A DNA stretch of 64,000 nucleotides, from positions 248,001-312,000 of the forward strand of contig PAVO01000019.1 in assembly GCA_002713215.1 (NCBI GenBank). The letters run 5' to 3'. This DNA is from Crocinitomicaceae bacterium. Its GTDB lineage: Bacteria; Bacteroidota; Bacteroidia; Flavobacteriales_G; Salibacteraceae. The notes beneath the pieces were generated by a model. The model had not been told where the DNA came from and did no database searches. It saw only the letters and a program-made list of their open reading frames with translations. This document shows, in pieces, positions 46,329 to 55,013 of this stretch; the stretch's first letter is position 1, and each line of letters starts with the position of its first letter. A program made the position numbers and the translations under genes.

Positions 46329-46961
46329 TCAATTAGCTTTAACTAAGGTCATGGATAGCTCTGATTTATGGTCTACCACTTTAATTCGTTTGGGAAACCC
46401 ATTAACTATATCCAAGTAGTGAACAATTACCAAAGTCTCCTTTTTTGAGGTATATATGGTTTTATAGGGTACCGTTTTAGTATTGTCTGTCCAGTAAACG
46501 TAAATCTTGTTTTCAGAATTTCCCATTATAGTATGAGGTCTTTCCTCTCGGGATACCATGGCAGGGCTATCCATGTGTACTAGTGCAAGGAACGCTCTAA
46601 AGTTTCGTTCAAGAATTTTCTTAACCACTTTGCGGTCCATTTTAGTCAAACAATACTCCCAGCCAATAGTGGAGTCAGAAATTTCAAGGGCATAGAGCTT
46701 AAAGTCTGAATCCGTGGTATAGGCTAGTTTATAATGGCCTCTATTCAACCTTTTTACAAAAAGTTTACCGTTGTACGTTTGATCCTGAAAGGTGAGATTG
46801 GAATTATAGACCTGGAGAGTGGTTACGTTACTACGATCGTTTTTTTGGTCCTCAACAGAAACCTCGTCATAAATTACCCGATGTTCGGGAAGCGGTTTTC
46901 CTCCTGAACAGGAGTATATTATTGTGCTAAGGAGTGAACAGAGAATTACTAAGGGTTTCAT
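46329..46961 (-). CDS. Outer-membrane lipoprotein, unknown (LolB/ApeN-like role suspected)
   Basis: 210 residues. A lipoprotein signal ends STIIYSC (Cys 18). The mature chain is beta-rich, with FVKRLNRGHYKLAYTTDSDF and RHTIMGNSENKIYVYW-like stretches; no family is recognised with confidence. The position next to a LolA-like gene suggests a LolB-like or aryl-polyene-locus lipoprotein partner for trafficking the pigment to the outer membrane; inference. It overlaps the LolA-like gene's end by 35 bp, with no later in-frame Met in the signal. Confidence 0.7.
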   Translation of the reverse strand: MKPLVILCSLLSTIIYSCSGGKPLPEHRVIYDEVSVEDQKNDRSNVTTLQVYNSNLTFQDQTYNGKLFVKRLNRGHYKLAYTTDSDFKLYALEISDSTIGWEYCLTKMDRKVVKKILERNFRAFLALVHMDSPAMVSREERPHTIMGNSENKIYVYWTDNTKTVPYKTIYTSKKETLVIVHYLDIVNGFPKRIKVVDHKSELSMTLVKAN

Positions 46962-47556
46962 TTATCCTTTTATTTTTCAAAGTTATAAATGAATAGTCAT
47001 CGGAAGCCTCAATCATCTTTATTTGGCTAACAGACATGTCTTTTTTATCAAACCAAATAATTATTTCGGTCATCACATCACTCAATGCCCTGGACTTTGG
47101 TTTTAGATTAAGGCGATACATGGTTGAGTTTTCCGATAAAGTACTTTCAAAATCGGGGTGATTGGCTATTTCACCATTGATGCTCCCCAGCATTATTTTA
47201 TTTATTTCACTGAAGGTTTTGTTTTTAGAAGCATCGATGGTTGACTTTTTTCCATTCATGAAGGTTATTATTTGGTTGTTATTGATGACCAGGTAATAGG
47301 CAGTCGGTGTCTGGTACTCCCAGCGAACCTTATTGGGCTTGGAGAAATAAAATATACCGGTACTTTTCACTTCTTCTTCCATAAAGCTTAAGTACTTGGT
47401 TTGGTTGAAATTGGCAGTTACAGTGCTCACCTTGTCTGATGCCTTTTTAAGTGCAGCCTTAAATTGGATTTTGCTGTCCAGTTTGGTAAAACCTTGCCCG
47501 GACAGGGTGCTGGAAAACACAGCAACCAGTGCCATTAATAAGAGATTAGTCTTCAT
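46927..47556 (-). CDS. LolA-like outer-membrane lipoprotein carrier
   Basis: 209 residues from ATG 47556 (a TTG upstream adds five residues but spoils the signal peptide). Signal peptide ending STLSGQ, then a LolA-type half-barrel: ANFNQTKYLSFMEEEVKSTG, FYFSKPNKVRWEYQTP and the later IIWFDKKDMSVSQIKM. LolA binds lipoproteins in the periplasm; copies in aryl polyene loci are thought to carry the lipid pigment. Between the deacetylase and the lipoprotein gene, overlapping both. Confidence 0.86.
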   Translation of the reverse strand: MKTNLLLMALVAVFSSTLSGQGFTKLDSKIQFKAALKKASDKVSTVTANFNQTKYLSFMEEEVKSTGIFYFSKPNKVRWEYQTPTAYYLVINNNQIITFMNGKKSTIDASKNKTFSEINKIMLGSINGEIANHPDFESTLSENSTMYRLNLKPKSRALSDVMTEIIIWFDKKDMSVSQIKMIEASDDYSFITLKNKRINETLSNSLFTP

Positions 47557-48322
47557 AAGCTTTTTCCTCAATTAGTTCTGGTAAAGGAACAACCTGCAAA
47601 CCAAGTTTTTGGGTTCTAATCAAAAACTCTTCCAAAACATCGCAGGACCAATCCAAATTATCGTGGAACAAAACTATACAGCCGTCTTTAAGGTTTTCAG
47701 TACTCCGGTTAACAATTTCTAAAACATTGTTATTCATGGTATCCAGTGACCGGATATTCCAACCAATAGAAAGCATTTTGGTTCTCTTTATTGCTTTTGC
47801 CAAATGGTAGGTCGTAACCCCATAAGGAGGGCGAAAGAATCGAGGACGCTTACCAATAATTGATTCTATGGTATTGTTGGCCAATTCAATTTCATTGATC
47901 CATTTTTTTGTAAATAAAAAATCAATCCACTTGTCGTGGCTAAAAGAATGAGAGCCAATGGTATGCCCAGCTCTATCAATTTGCTGCAGGATTTCTTTGT
48001 ATTCCTCAGCGTTTTTACCAATGCAGAAAAAGCTTGCTTTAGCATTGTATTTGTCAAGCAATGCCAGCACCTTAGGAGTTATGGTGTTGTTAGGGCCGTC
48101 GTCGAATGTAATTGCAATTCCTTTTTTTTTGGGTTTGCCACTGACAATTGATTCGAGGAAAAAATTTTGTTCAATATGGAAGGAATTATAAGTAACATAC
48201 AATCCAAATATCAGGATAGGAATGATTACCCAAAACGGAGAAGCATCATTAAGAACCAGAAATACTACGAGAACCACAGTAGAGGCCCAAAAAGCAATGC
48301 TCTTCCTTACGTAGGCGCTCAT
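47546..48322 (-). CDS. Membrane-anchored polysaccharide deacetylase-like protein
   Basis: 258 residues. Two N-terminal membrane helices (about 10-60) carry a NodB-type deacetylase domain: ITFDDGPN near 70, the metal-binding SHSFSH near 122-127 and RPPYG near 164. Metal-dependent carbohydrate esterases of this fold remove N- or O-acetyl groups from glycans. Its job in pigment synthesis is unknown: it could remove an acyl or acetyl group from an intermediate. Its start overlaps the CLF-like gene's end by ATGA. Confidence 0.85.
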   Translation of the reverse strand: MSAYVRKSIAFWASTVVLVVFLVLNDASPFWVIIPILIFGLYVTYNSFHIEQNFFLESIVSGKPKKKGIAITFDDGPNNTITPKVLALLDKYNAKASFFCIGKNAEEYKEILQQIDRAGHTIGSHSFSHDKWIDFLFTKKWINEIELANNTIESIIGKRPRFFRPPYGVTTYHLAKAIKRTKMLSIGWNIRSLDTMNNNVLEIVNRSTENLKDGCIVLFHDNLDWSCDVLEEFLIRTQKLGLQVVPLPELIEEKAYED

Positions 48323-49356
48323 TTTTTCAGTAAAATAAAACTATGGTCAAGGTTATTGTAGTGGTTGTAAATTAGGATGTTATTAAATTCTTTTTTGTTC
48401 TTGCCTTTGATTTGAACCACTTCTGGTAAATGTTGATCGGCCAATACTTCGCAAGCCAACCACAAAGCAAAAGAGGATGCCGTATGATATTCACCAACAA
48501 GATGCTTAAAGGCACCAATACTTGAATTTGGAAAGATTTCTTCCAGGTTAGGGTAGAATTGGTCAAACTTTTGATCTCCGTTATAACCAGCAAGAACCAA
48601 GTCAACGCTGTGCTCTTTGGCGATGGAGCCCAATTTTTGTTTAACAGCTTCCTGACCCGGTTTGTAGAGCATTTCAACCAATTCGACTGCTCCGTAAGTA
48701 TTTTCATTTTTCCGGGAAGAAAGAGAAAAACTAGCTACCCCTTCACCGTAAACGGTTCCTTCTGTAGTGTTGTCAAGCAGGTTCAATACGTTTATTGGTT
48801 CTTGTACATTCCAGTTGATTCGTTGAAATACCTGTCTCGTATGTGCGGTCATTTCATCAATCCCAAACACCAAAACATTGTTTGCTCTTTCTTCTGCAAA
48901 GGTTAATTCAGCGTCTACCAAAGCATTTTCGAAGCTGAAACCACGGTGGCAATAGGTAAAATTGTATGCGTTACATTTCAACATAAGAGCAACCTGTCCA
49001 GCAACTGTATTGTGCGTGCTTTGGATAAAAGATGTGGGAGTAAGAAATTGCTCATCATTTTTAATAAGTGCTTCAAGAAACTTTTCAGAATCCTCCTGAC
49101 AGCCTAATCCGGTCGCACCAATTATGGCCTCCGGCATTTCCACATTTGCATCTCTAAGCGCATCTGTACAGGCGACAATTCCCATCTTTATTGCCTTACC
49201 CATTCTTCTTATTTTAACGGGAGAGATGTATTCCTTGTAATTGGGTTTAATTACACTGGTTTGAAGAACCTCTTCAACCACCGGGTTGGCGAAAAGGGGT
49301 TTAGACTTGGTGTCCTGGGGTGCTACACAGCCAATTCCGTTAATGTACATTTTCAT
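48319..49356 (-). CDS. Chain-length-factor-like beta-ketoacyl synthase
   Basis: 345 residues, shorter than a full ketosynthase (about 410). The N-terminal ketosynthase domain is recognisable (INGIGCVAPQDT, ATGLGCQEDSEKFLE, STHNTVAGQVALML), as is the later FKHLVGEYHTASSFAL. At the nucleophile the sequence is YNFTYCHRGFSFE in place of TACASG; a Cys is there, but the context differs. The HGTGT catalytic His is replaced (LAGYNGDQ). It most likely partners an active ketosynthase as a chain-length factor, as ApeC does in aryl polyene synthesis. Follows the ketosynthase gene with an ATGA overlap. Confidence 0.82.
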   Translation of the reverse strand: MKMYINGIGCVAPQDTKSKPLFANPVVEEVLQTSVIKPNYKEYISPVKIRRMGKAIKMGIVACTDALRDANVEMPEAIIGATGLGCQEDSEKFLEALIKNDEQFLTPTSFIQSTHNTVAGQVALMLKCNAYNFTYCHRGFSFENALVDAELTFAEERANNVLVFGIDEMTAHTRQVFQRINWNVQEPINVLNLLDNTTEGTVYGEGVASFSLSSRKNENTYGAVELVEMLYKPGQEAVKQKLGSIAKEHSVDLVLAGYNGDQKFDQFYPNLEEIFPNSSIGAFKHLVGEYHTASSFALWLACEVLADQHLPEVVQIKGKNKKEFNNILIYNHYNNLDHSFILLKK

Positions 49357-50558
49357 ACCTCAGACTTTGAAAAGATTAACGAAGTACAATTGCCTCCAAA
49401 TCCAAATGAATTAGACAGAACATGATTAATCTCCAACCCTTTTTGAGCGTTGGTTTCCGGGATCATGTTCAACCCTTCAATTGGGTTTTTGAAATTCAAA
49501 TTGGGATAAATACAACCTTCCTGTATGGCCAATACTGAATAAACAGCCTCTAACCCTCCTGCGGCAGCCAGCGTGTGACCGGTAAATGATTTTACGGATG
49601 AAAAGGGAGGGAGTTCATTGGGGAAAATTCTCCTTATTGCAGTACCCTCGCTCTGGTCATTATTCTCAGTTCCGGTTCCGTGAACATTAATGTAGTTTAT
49701 TTCAGAAGGGGACACTCCGCCGACCTGGAAAGCAGCATTCATGGCAAAAAAAGCTCCATTTCCTTCTGGTGAACTTGCCGTTTGGTGGTGTGCGTCATTT
49801 GCATTGCCATATCCCCTAATTTCGGCAAGGGTGGTTTTGTTTTCAGCCTCAACAACATCTTCCGATTCAAGAATAATAAACCCGGCTCCCTCACCTAAAT
49901 TTAGCCCAGCTCTTGTGGCATCAAATGGCCTGCTGTGTTTAGAATCTAAGATCATTAGGGTATTAAACCCATTCAAGGTAAACTTAGAAAGGGCATCGGT
50001 TCCTCCAACAACCATTCGATCCATTTTCCCTGCTTTGATGAGTCGTGCTCCCATCATAATTGCATTTGGAGCAGATGAACACGCGGTTGAAATTGTCCCC
50101 AGATAATCTTTGATCCCTAAATAATCGGCAATTTGCTCCGTACTGTCAGCACAATCGTGGGTTTCTATCAGGTCCAGATGTTCGTCTTTGTCGAGGTAAT
50201 CGTAGTAGTACTTTTCGGTTTCACCCATTCCGCCAACACTGGTTGCAGATATAAGGCCCGTTTTCCAGGCAGAATTGTCGGAAAGGTTGGCATGCTTATA
50301 GGCTTCTTTTGCGGCCATCAGTCCCAACAAGGTGGTTCGAGTATACGCACCATCGGGATCAATACCCAACTCAGTAATCAATTCTGTATTTGATTTTTTA
50401 ACCTCTCCAACCATCAAATGGTTGTTGCGAGTCTCAAATAGACTTACAGGAGCAATTCCGTGTTCAGAATTGAGTAAGGAATTAAGGTTTTCCCTGGCGT
50501 TTGAGCCTATAGCTGAAATTGCTCCCAGCCCGGTAACAAAAACCCGTTTACCAGCCAA
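49353..50558 (-). CDS. Beta-ketoacyl-ACP synthase (FabF-type), likely polyene ketosynthase
   Basis: 401 residues with the intact triad: Cys in ISTACSSAPNA near 160, His in NVHGTGTEN near 295, His in TGHTLAAAG near 330. Condenses malonyl-ACP onto the growing acyl chain. Next to the CLF-like gene, it probably forms the heterodimer that lengthens the aryl polyene. The start is TTG at 50558: no ATG lies upstream in frame and the motif VTGLGAISAIG follows at once. Confidence 0.9.
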   Translation of the reverse strand: MAGKRVFVTGLGAISAIGSNARENLNSLLNSEHGIAPVSLFETRNNHLMVGEVKKSNTELITELGIDPDGAYTRTTLLGLMAAKEAYKHANLSDNSAWKTGLISATSVGGMGETEKYYYDYLDKDEHLDLIETHDCADSTEQIADYLGIKDYLGTISTACSSAPNAIMMGARLIKAGKMDRMVVGGTDALSKFTLNGFNTLMILDSKHSRPFDATRAGLNLGEGAGFIILESEDVVEAENKTTLAEIRGYGNANDAHHQTASSPEGNGAFFAMNAAFQVGGVSPSEINYINVHGTGTENNDQSEGTAIRRIFPNELPPFSSVKSFTGHTLAAAGGLEAVYSVLAIQEGCIYPNLNFKNPIEGLNMIPETNAQKGLEINHVLSNSFGFGGNCTSLIFSKSEV

Positions 50559-50562
50559 GCTC

Positions 50563-50820
50563 TTATGCGTTTTTGTGCTCGGTTATGAATTCGGCAATTG
50601 AACGAATCGATAAGAATATTTTTTGACCTTCCTTTGGGTCTTCTATTTTTATTCCGTAGTGTTTTTCCAATAATACGATTAATTCCAGTGCATCAATTGA
50701 GTCAAGCCCAAGTCCATCTCCGAAAAGCGGATCATCAGCATCAATATCTTCAGGAGACATGTCTTCAAGGTTTAATTGATCTATGATTTGTTCCTTTAAA
50801 TTTTTAATTAAATCTTCCAT
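50563..50820 (-). CDS. Acyl carrier protein
   Basis: 85 residues, acidic, helical. The phosphopantetheine site is Ser41 in GLGLDSIDALEL. Lies between the half ketosynthase and the active ketosynthase, so it presumably carries the polyene chain. One of two ACPs in the locus; the other is at 60414. Confidence 0.94.
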   Translation of the reverse strand: MEDLIKNLKEQIIDQLNLEDMSPEDIDADDPLFGDGLGLDSIDALELIVLLEKHYGIKIEDPKEGQKIFLSIRSIAEFITEHKNA

Positions 50821-50823
50821 TAC

Positions 50824-51435
50824 TTATCTATTGTAAATACGCTCAATTGAGGTAGTATTAAGTGGGCAAATGCCCTTTTTTTTCTCTGCCAAAAACAGAC
50901 AAGAGTCGTACTCTTCTCCATCTACATTAACCCACCCAAAAAGGCAAGTTTCTGATTTATTAAGTTTCATTTGATCCGTGACATAAGACGCAAAAAACGA
51001 AGCGTCAAATTTATCAAAAATGAAGAAATTATTAGGCCCTTTTATCTTCTGTTTAATAGCGATTTCGCCAACCACAATATTTGGAAGTGTGTAAACAAAT
51101 ATTGCCGGGCTGGGAAAATAATCATTGCGATTTTGAATTGTATTTTGATGTTCCCGATCGGTGTCTAAACTGGCCGCGTTGTTGGCCAAATAAATTCCGA
51201 TCTTATCCGGAGAGTATTCTTCACTAATTTTTTGGTCGGAGAGTAATAGCTCACTGGTTACAAGACCAAGCTTGCTTAATCGATCCATTTTAAAAAACTT
51301 GGGATAGCCGATTTTTTGATCGCGATACAGCTCTTTTATAAATTCATCATACGATGTTGAAGAACTAAACACTTCCTGTCCATTGACCCAGGCTTTTCCA
51401 TTACGGATAACACTATATGAGGTAATTTCTGCCAT
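50824..51435 (-). CDS. Half-length ketosynthase-like protein without catalytic Cys
   Basis: 203 residues. It aligns with the first half of a ketosynthase: RDQKIGYPKFFKMDRLSKLG, IGIYLANNAASLD, and FVYTLPNIVVGEIAIKQKIKGPNNFF, which is the segment just before the nucleophile. At that position the sequence is DKFDASFFA instead of TACASG, and the protein ends where the second half would begin. There is no frameshift: the ends are clean, TAATG overlaps the previous gene and the ACP follows 4 bp later. Probably a non-catalytic partner or decoy for a ketosynthase. Confidence 0.7.
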   Translation of the reverse strand: MAEITSYSVIRNGKAWVNGQEVFSSSTSYDEFIKELYRDQKIGYPKFFKMDRLSKLGLVTSELLLSDQKISEEYSPDKIGIYLANNAASLDTDREHQNTIQNRNDYFPSPAIFVYTLPNIVVGEIAIKQKIKGPNNFFIFDKFDASFFASYVTDQMKLNKSETCLFGWVNVDGEEYDSCLFLAEKKKGICPLNTTSIERIYNR

Positions 51436-52556
51436 TAATTCTTTCTGAAAATTAGTGCATTATTACCTCCGCCAAAACCAGATCCTGTTTTTAGTGCATA
51501 CTTTAATTCAGACGAATGGGTTGTCTCAATCACATTTAAAGGCTGACTTGTACCCTCATTCATATAACCAAGGGATTTTATTAAAACATTTTTCTGAAGA
51601 CAAATAATTGTCAATATTGTTTCTATAACCCCTGCAGCACCCAGGGTATGTCCGATATAACCCTTGTAACTATTCAAAGGGGTTTCGTTAATGAAAGCCC
51701 TGCCAAATGCAATCGACTCCATTTCGTCATTATAATTAGTGGCTGTGCCATGGGCCGAAATGTAGTCCAACTCTCCGGCATCGATTTGTGCCTGGTTCAA
51801 TGCATTCAAAGTGGCAAGGTATAACCCTTCACCTGTTCTTGATGGGCCTGAAATATGGTTAGAGTCATTGCTGGTGGCGCTCCCAATGAGTTGGATGTTT
51901 GAATTGCTATTACTGGATAGTACAACACATGCTGCGGCTTCTCCTAAGTTTATTCCGTCTCTATCTTTGTCATAGGGAGCACATGGGCCTTCGCTCAGGG
52001 CATGAAACGACCTAAACCCTGAGATAACAAATTCAGTAATTACATCCCCACCACAAACTACAATGTTGTTGTATCGCTTGGTTTGTAAAAAATCACTTCC
52101 AAGTTCCAGGGCGCACCCGCCCGAAATACATGCGTTGCTTACAACAAGCGGTGTGTTGGAAGTTTTAAAATAGTCTCCAATGTGCTTAGATAAGGCTCCC
52201 AGGTAACTTCTGCTTTTATTGAACCCTTTATAGTCGTGGTCTTCCAGAAGGTCAATATTTCCTTTTGTGGTACTTAATATTAAAAGCGTTTTTTCACTTT
52301 TCAAATCAACCCTGGATTTAGAAACGGCATCTTCGATGGCTCGAATCATCATACTTTCCAGGCGGGTGTGGTGGCTTACCTTAATTTTTGAAAAAAGCGA
52401 GTTTTCAATTTTGGCCAGGTAAGTGGGAGTTGGTGAGAGGGTTGAGTTTGAATTGAGTTGAACTGCTGAGTTTCCTTCTTTTATTTGTTGAAAGCTCAAT
52501 TCGGAGCCTATTCCATAAGGAGATACAATGCTATGGTCTGCAATTGAAACCATCAT
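51435..52556 (-). CDS. Beta-ketoacyl-ACP synthase (FabF-type)
   Basis: About 373 residues from Met at 52556 (or 52553; MMVSIADH). A longer TTG start at 52610 would overlap the thioesterase by 53 bp and is rejected. Catalytic Cys in VSNACISGG, His in SAHGTATNY and His in YIGHTLGAAG are intact, so it is a working elongation enzyme. Second of three canonical ketosynthases in the locus. It is coupled to the half ketosynthase by TAATG. Confidence 0.88.
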   Translation of the reverse strand: MMVSIADHSIVSPYGIGSELSFQQIKEGNSAVQLNSNSTLSPTPTYLAKIENSLFSKIKVSHHTRLESMMIRAIEDAVSKSRVDLKSEKTLLILSTTKGNIDLLEDHDYKGFNKSRSYLGALSKHIGDYFKTSNTPLVVSNACISGGCALELGSDFLQTKRYNNIVVCGGDVITEFVISGFRSFHALSEGPCAPYDKDRDGINLGEAAACVVLSSNSNSNIQLIGSATSNDSNHISGPSRTGEGLYLATLNALNQAQIDAGELDYISAHGTATNYNDEMESIAFGRAFINETPLNSYKGYIGHTLGAAGVIETILTIICLQKNVLIKSLGYMNEGTSQPLNVIETTHSSELKYALKTGSGFGGGNNALIFRKN

Positions 52557-52557
52557 G

Positions 52558-52983
52558 TTATTCAATAAGTCCGACTTTTTTTCTCCATTCAGTAAAAAAT
52601 GCAGGTTCAACGTAACTTAATTCGCGGGTAAACGAAGTGAATACCTGAATCGTTTTTGCTGTTGCTAATAACTCACCGGTTCTTATATTGAACAACCGAT
52701 AGTTAAATACTAATTTAGCGGCAGTCGTGTCATGATAGGTAGTTTCAACATCTACTTCATCTCCGTACTGCACTGCAATTTTATAATTGATATCACATTT
52801 AACAACCGGAATCGCAAAATTGTTGGCCTTGAAGTCCAAGTAAGTGAGTCCGTGTTTAGCTCCGAAATCTTCTCGTCCGTCTTCCAGGTACTTAACAAAG
52901 TGTCCGTGCCATACAATACCTAGAGAATCTACCTCGTTAAATCTTACTCTGATTCTCTTTGTTGTTGTCAGCTTTTTAGACAA
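52558..52983 (-). CDS. 4HBT-family acyl thioesterase
   Basis: 141-residue hotdog thioesterase of the YbgC/4-hydroxybenzoyl-CoA type. RFNEVDSLGIVWHGHFVKYLEDGREDF near residues 14-40 holds the catalytic Asp (EVD) and typical pattern. It could release chains from an ACP, or edit stalled chains. Start is TTG at 52983, with no ATG before the conserved Asp. It sits between the ABC-2 permease and the ketosynthase. Confidence 0.87.
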   Translation of the reverse strand: MSKKLTTTKRIRVRFNEVDSLGIVWHGHFVKYLEDGREDFGAKHGLTYLDFKANNFAIPVVKCDINYKIAVQYGDEVDVETTYHDTTAAKLVFNYRLFNIRTGELLATAKTIQVFTSFTRELSYVEPAFFTEWRKKVGLIE

Positions 52984-54261
52984 TTAATCTCTTTTTAAAG
53001 TTGAAAGCGCAAATGTAATCCCAAATAGTGTGATTAAAATGGAGGCCGGAATCAATAATTCATAAATAGTGGAACCTCTTACAATTATGCTATAATATCC
53101 TTCTAAGGCCCAATACAAAGGCGAAAACTTCGCAACTATTTGAAGCAAACTTGGCATTACAAAAACCGGGACCCAAACTCCGCCTAAGGCAGCCATAATT
53201 ATAACGGCAATACTACCAAAGGATGCTGCTTGGTCCCTTGTCTTACTCCATTTACCAATAAGAATTGCCAAGCCGGCAGAAGCTAAGGATATAGGAATGG
53301 TAAACAGCAGCAACAATCTGAAAGATCCATTAATCACCAATTCGGGAAGTCCCAATATTGGCATAAGCCAAAACCCCAGGGCCAAAATAACCACCAGCTG
53401 AATTTCACTGATAAACACATAGGTGAGTGCTTTTCCTAAAACCAGAAGTCCGGTATGGACGGGTATTGTTCTGAGTCGCTTATTTACTCCACTAATTCGT
53501 TCTTCTACTATTCGCTGAGAGAATGAAATAATTATAAAAAACATGGCGAAAATTGACCAGGCCGGAACGTTGTGCTGAACCGATGATGGGAGCGATCCGC
53601 TACCACCTTTAAAAATGTACTCATCTTCAAAACCTATTATCGGTTTTAATTTCAACTCTGAATTGCCAGAGGGATTATAAGGAAATCGGGCTGCTAGCTT
53701 TGATCGAAAAGCCTGAAAGCTATATTGTGTCTCTAACTCATTAATAATTCCCATAATTCCATTGGAGATGCTGGTTTTGAACGTGGCTTTTGTAAGGGGA
53801 TCAAATATTAAATTGACTGTGATGGGTGAATTCGAAACGGTCATTTGGTTTGAATCAGCTAGCCCAAAATCAGCTAAAAGACTGTCTACTCGTCCTTTGA
53901 TTCTGGATTTAAATTTCTTATGGAAATCCTTAGGAATAATTATTCCGACCTGATATTCTCCATCAGAGATCAGTCCTTTTCCCAGTTCAGCATTAATTGG
54001 CTTATCGCCTAAGGAATCTACCAACTCGAAATAGCCCGAAGTCTCCAATTCTGATTTAATGGAATTAGAGCTTTTTGTATCGTCGTTGTCAATCCAGATT
54101 ACCTGAACCTTTTCATTGGAAAAAACGCGAAAGGCGGCATCCTGAATGTAGGTCATCACCACAACCAACAGGGCAGGCATTATAAAGAGTAGTGCAAGAC
54201 CTGCCTTGTCACGAAGCAGAAGCAGCAATTCCTTTTTTATTTCAGCCCAAAGAATTTTCAC
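52984..54261 (-). CDS. ABC-2 type transporter permease
   Basis: 425 residues. An N-terminal helix (LALLFIMPALLVVVMTY) is followed by a long extracytoplasmic segment (about 40-230) and then five helices, including GGVWVPVFVMPSLLQ. This is the ABC2_membrane/DrrB-like layout. Start is GTG at 54261, three bases from the ATPase stop. With the ATPase it probably exports or flips a pigment intermediate. Confidence 0.88.
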   Translation of the reverse strand: MKILWAEIKKELLLLLRDKAGLALLFIMPALLVVVMTYIQDAAFRVFSNEKVQVIWIDNDDTKSSNSIKSELETSGYFELVDSLGDKPINAELGKGLISDGEYQVGIIIPKDFHKKFKSRIKGRVDSLLADFGLADSNQMTVSNSPITVNLIFDPLTKATFKTSISNGIMGIINELETQYSFQAFRSKLAARFPYNPSGNSELKLKPIIGFEDEYIFKGGSGSLPSSVQHNVPAWSIFAMFFIIISFSQRIVEERISGVNKRLRTIPVHTGLLVLGKALTYVFISEIQLVVILALGFWLMPILGLPELVINGSFRLLLLFTIPISLASAGLAILIGKWSKTRDQAASFGSIAVIIMAALGGVWVPVFVMPSLLQIVAKFSPLYWALEGYYSIIVRGSTIYELLIPASILITLFGITFALSTLKRD

Positions 54262-54263
54262 AA

Positions 54264-55013
54264 CTACAAATCCCGATAATGTGATCCGGTTAACTCAAGG
54301 AAAACCTGTTGCAACCCCTTTCCCGAATCCTTTAACAAATCACCCATCTTACCATGGATCATTTTCTCACCTTTATCTATGATAAGAATTTCATGGCAAA
54401 AGCTCTCAGCTTCAGCCAATAAATGAGAGGTATAGATTATGGTAATCTTTTCTTTCTCGTTTAACTCAGTTAGGTATTCAAGAATCGCGTTCCGACTTTG
54501 GACATCAATTCCTTCTGTTGGCTCATCCAAGAAAAGTAGCTGCGGTTTATGAATAAGGGCCGCGATTAGGTTTAATCTTCTTTTCATTCCTCCACTAAAC
54601 CGTTTTACCGGTTTATTTCGAACGTCCCAAAGTCCAAATTTTTCGAGCAGTTCTTTGGATCGTGTCTTAAATTTTTCGCCACTTATACCGTAAAGCGAAG
54701 CAAAATAACTAAGGTTTTCTAGTGGAGTCAGTAATTCGTATAGAGCAATTTCCTGTGGTGCTACGCCTATTTTTTCCTGGAGTTCATTGCGATACAGGTC
54801 TTCTGTGTTTTCACCCAGAATTTTAACCTGACCCGATGTTCGGTCAAATAACCCGCTGAGAATGGAAATGAGTGTAGTTTTTCCGGCACCGTTAGGGCCT
54901 AATAAGCCATATATACTACCCTTTTGTACCGTAAGAGAAACTGAGTCCAATGCCTTATAGCCGTCCTTGTATACTTTGGTCAGGCCTAGAACATCTATTG
55001 CAGTTTCTGGCAT
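54264..55013 (-). CDS. ABC transporter ATPase
   Basis: 249 residues. Walker A GPNGAGKTT near 40-48, signature FSGGMKRRL, Walker B LLFLDEPTEGID. DrrA-like type that partners ABC-2 permeases; the permease follows at 54261. Overlaps the BtrH-like gene by 1 bp. Confidence 0.93.
   Translation of the reverse strand: MPETAIDVLGLTKVYKDGYKALDSVSLTVQKGSIYGLLGPNGAGKTTLISILSGLFDRTSGQVKILGENTEDLYRNELQEKIGVAPQEIALYELLTPLENLSYFASLYGISGEKFKTRSKELLEKFGLWDVRNKPVKRFSGGMKRRLNLIAALIHKPQLLFLDEPTEGIDVQSRNAILEYLTELNEKEKITIIYTSHLLAEAESFCHEILIIDKGEKMIHGKMGDLLKDSGKGLQQVFLELTGSHYRDL

Noticed and set aside
52557-52610. TTG-started extension of the ketosynthase at 51435
   Set aside because: Would overlap the thioesterase by 53 bp and adds residues before the conserved N-terminus; MMVS at 52556 fits better.
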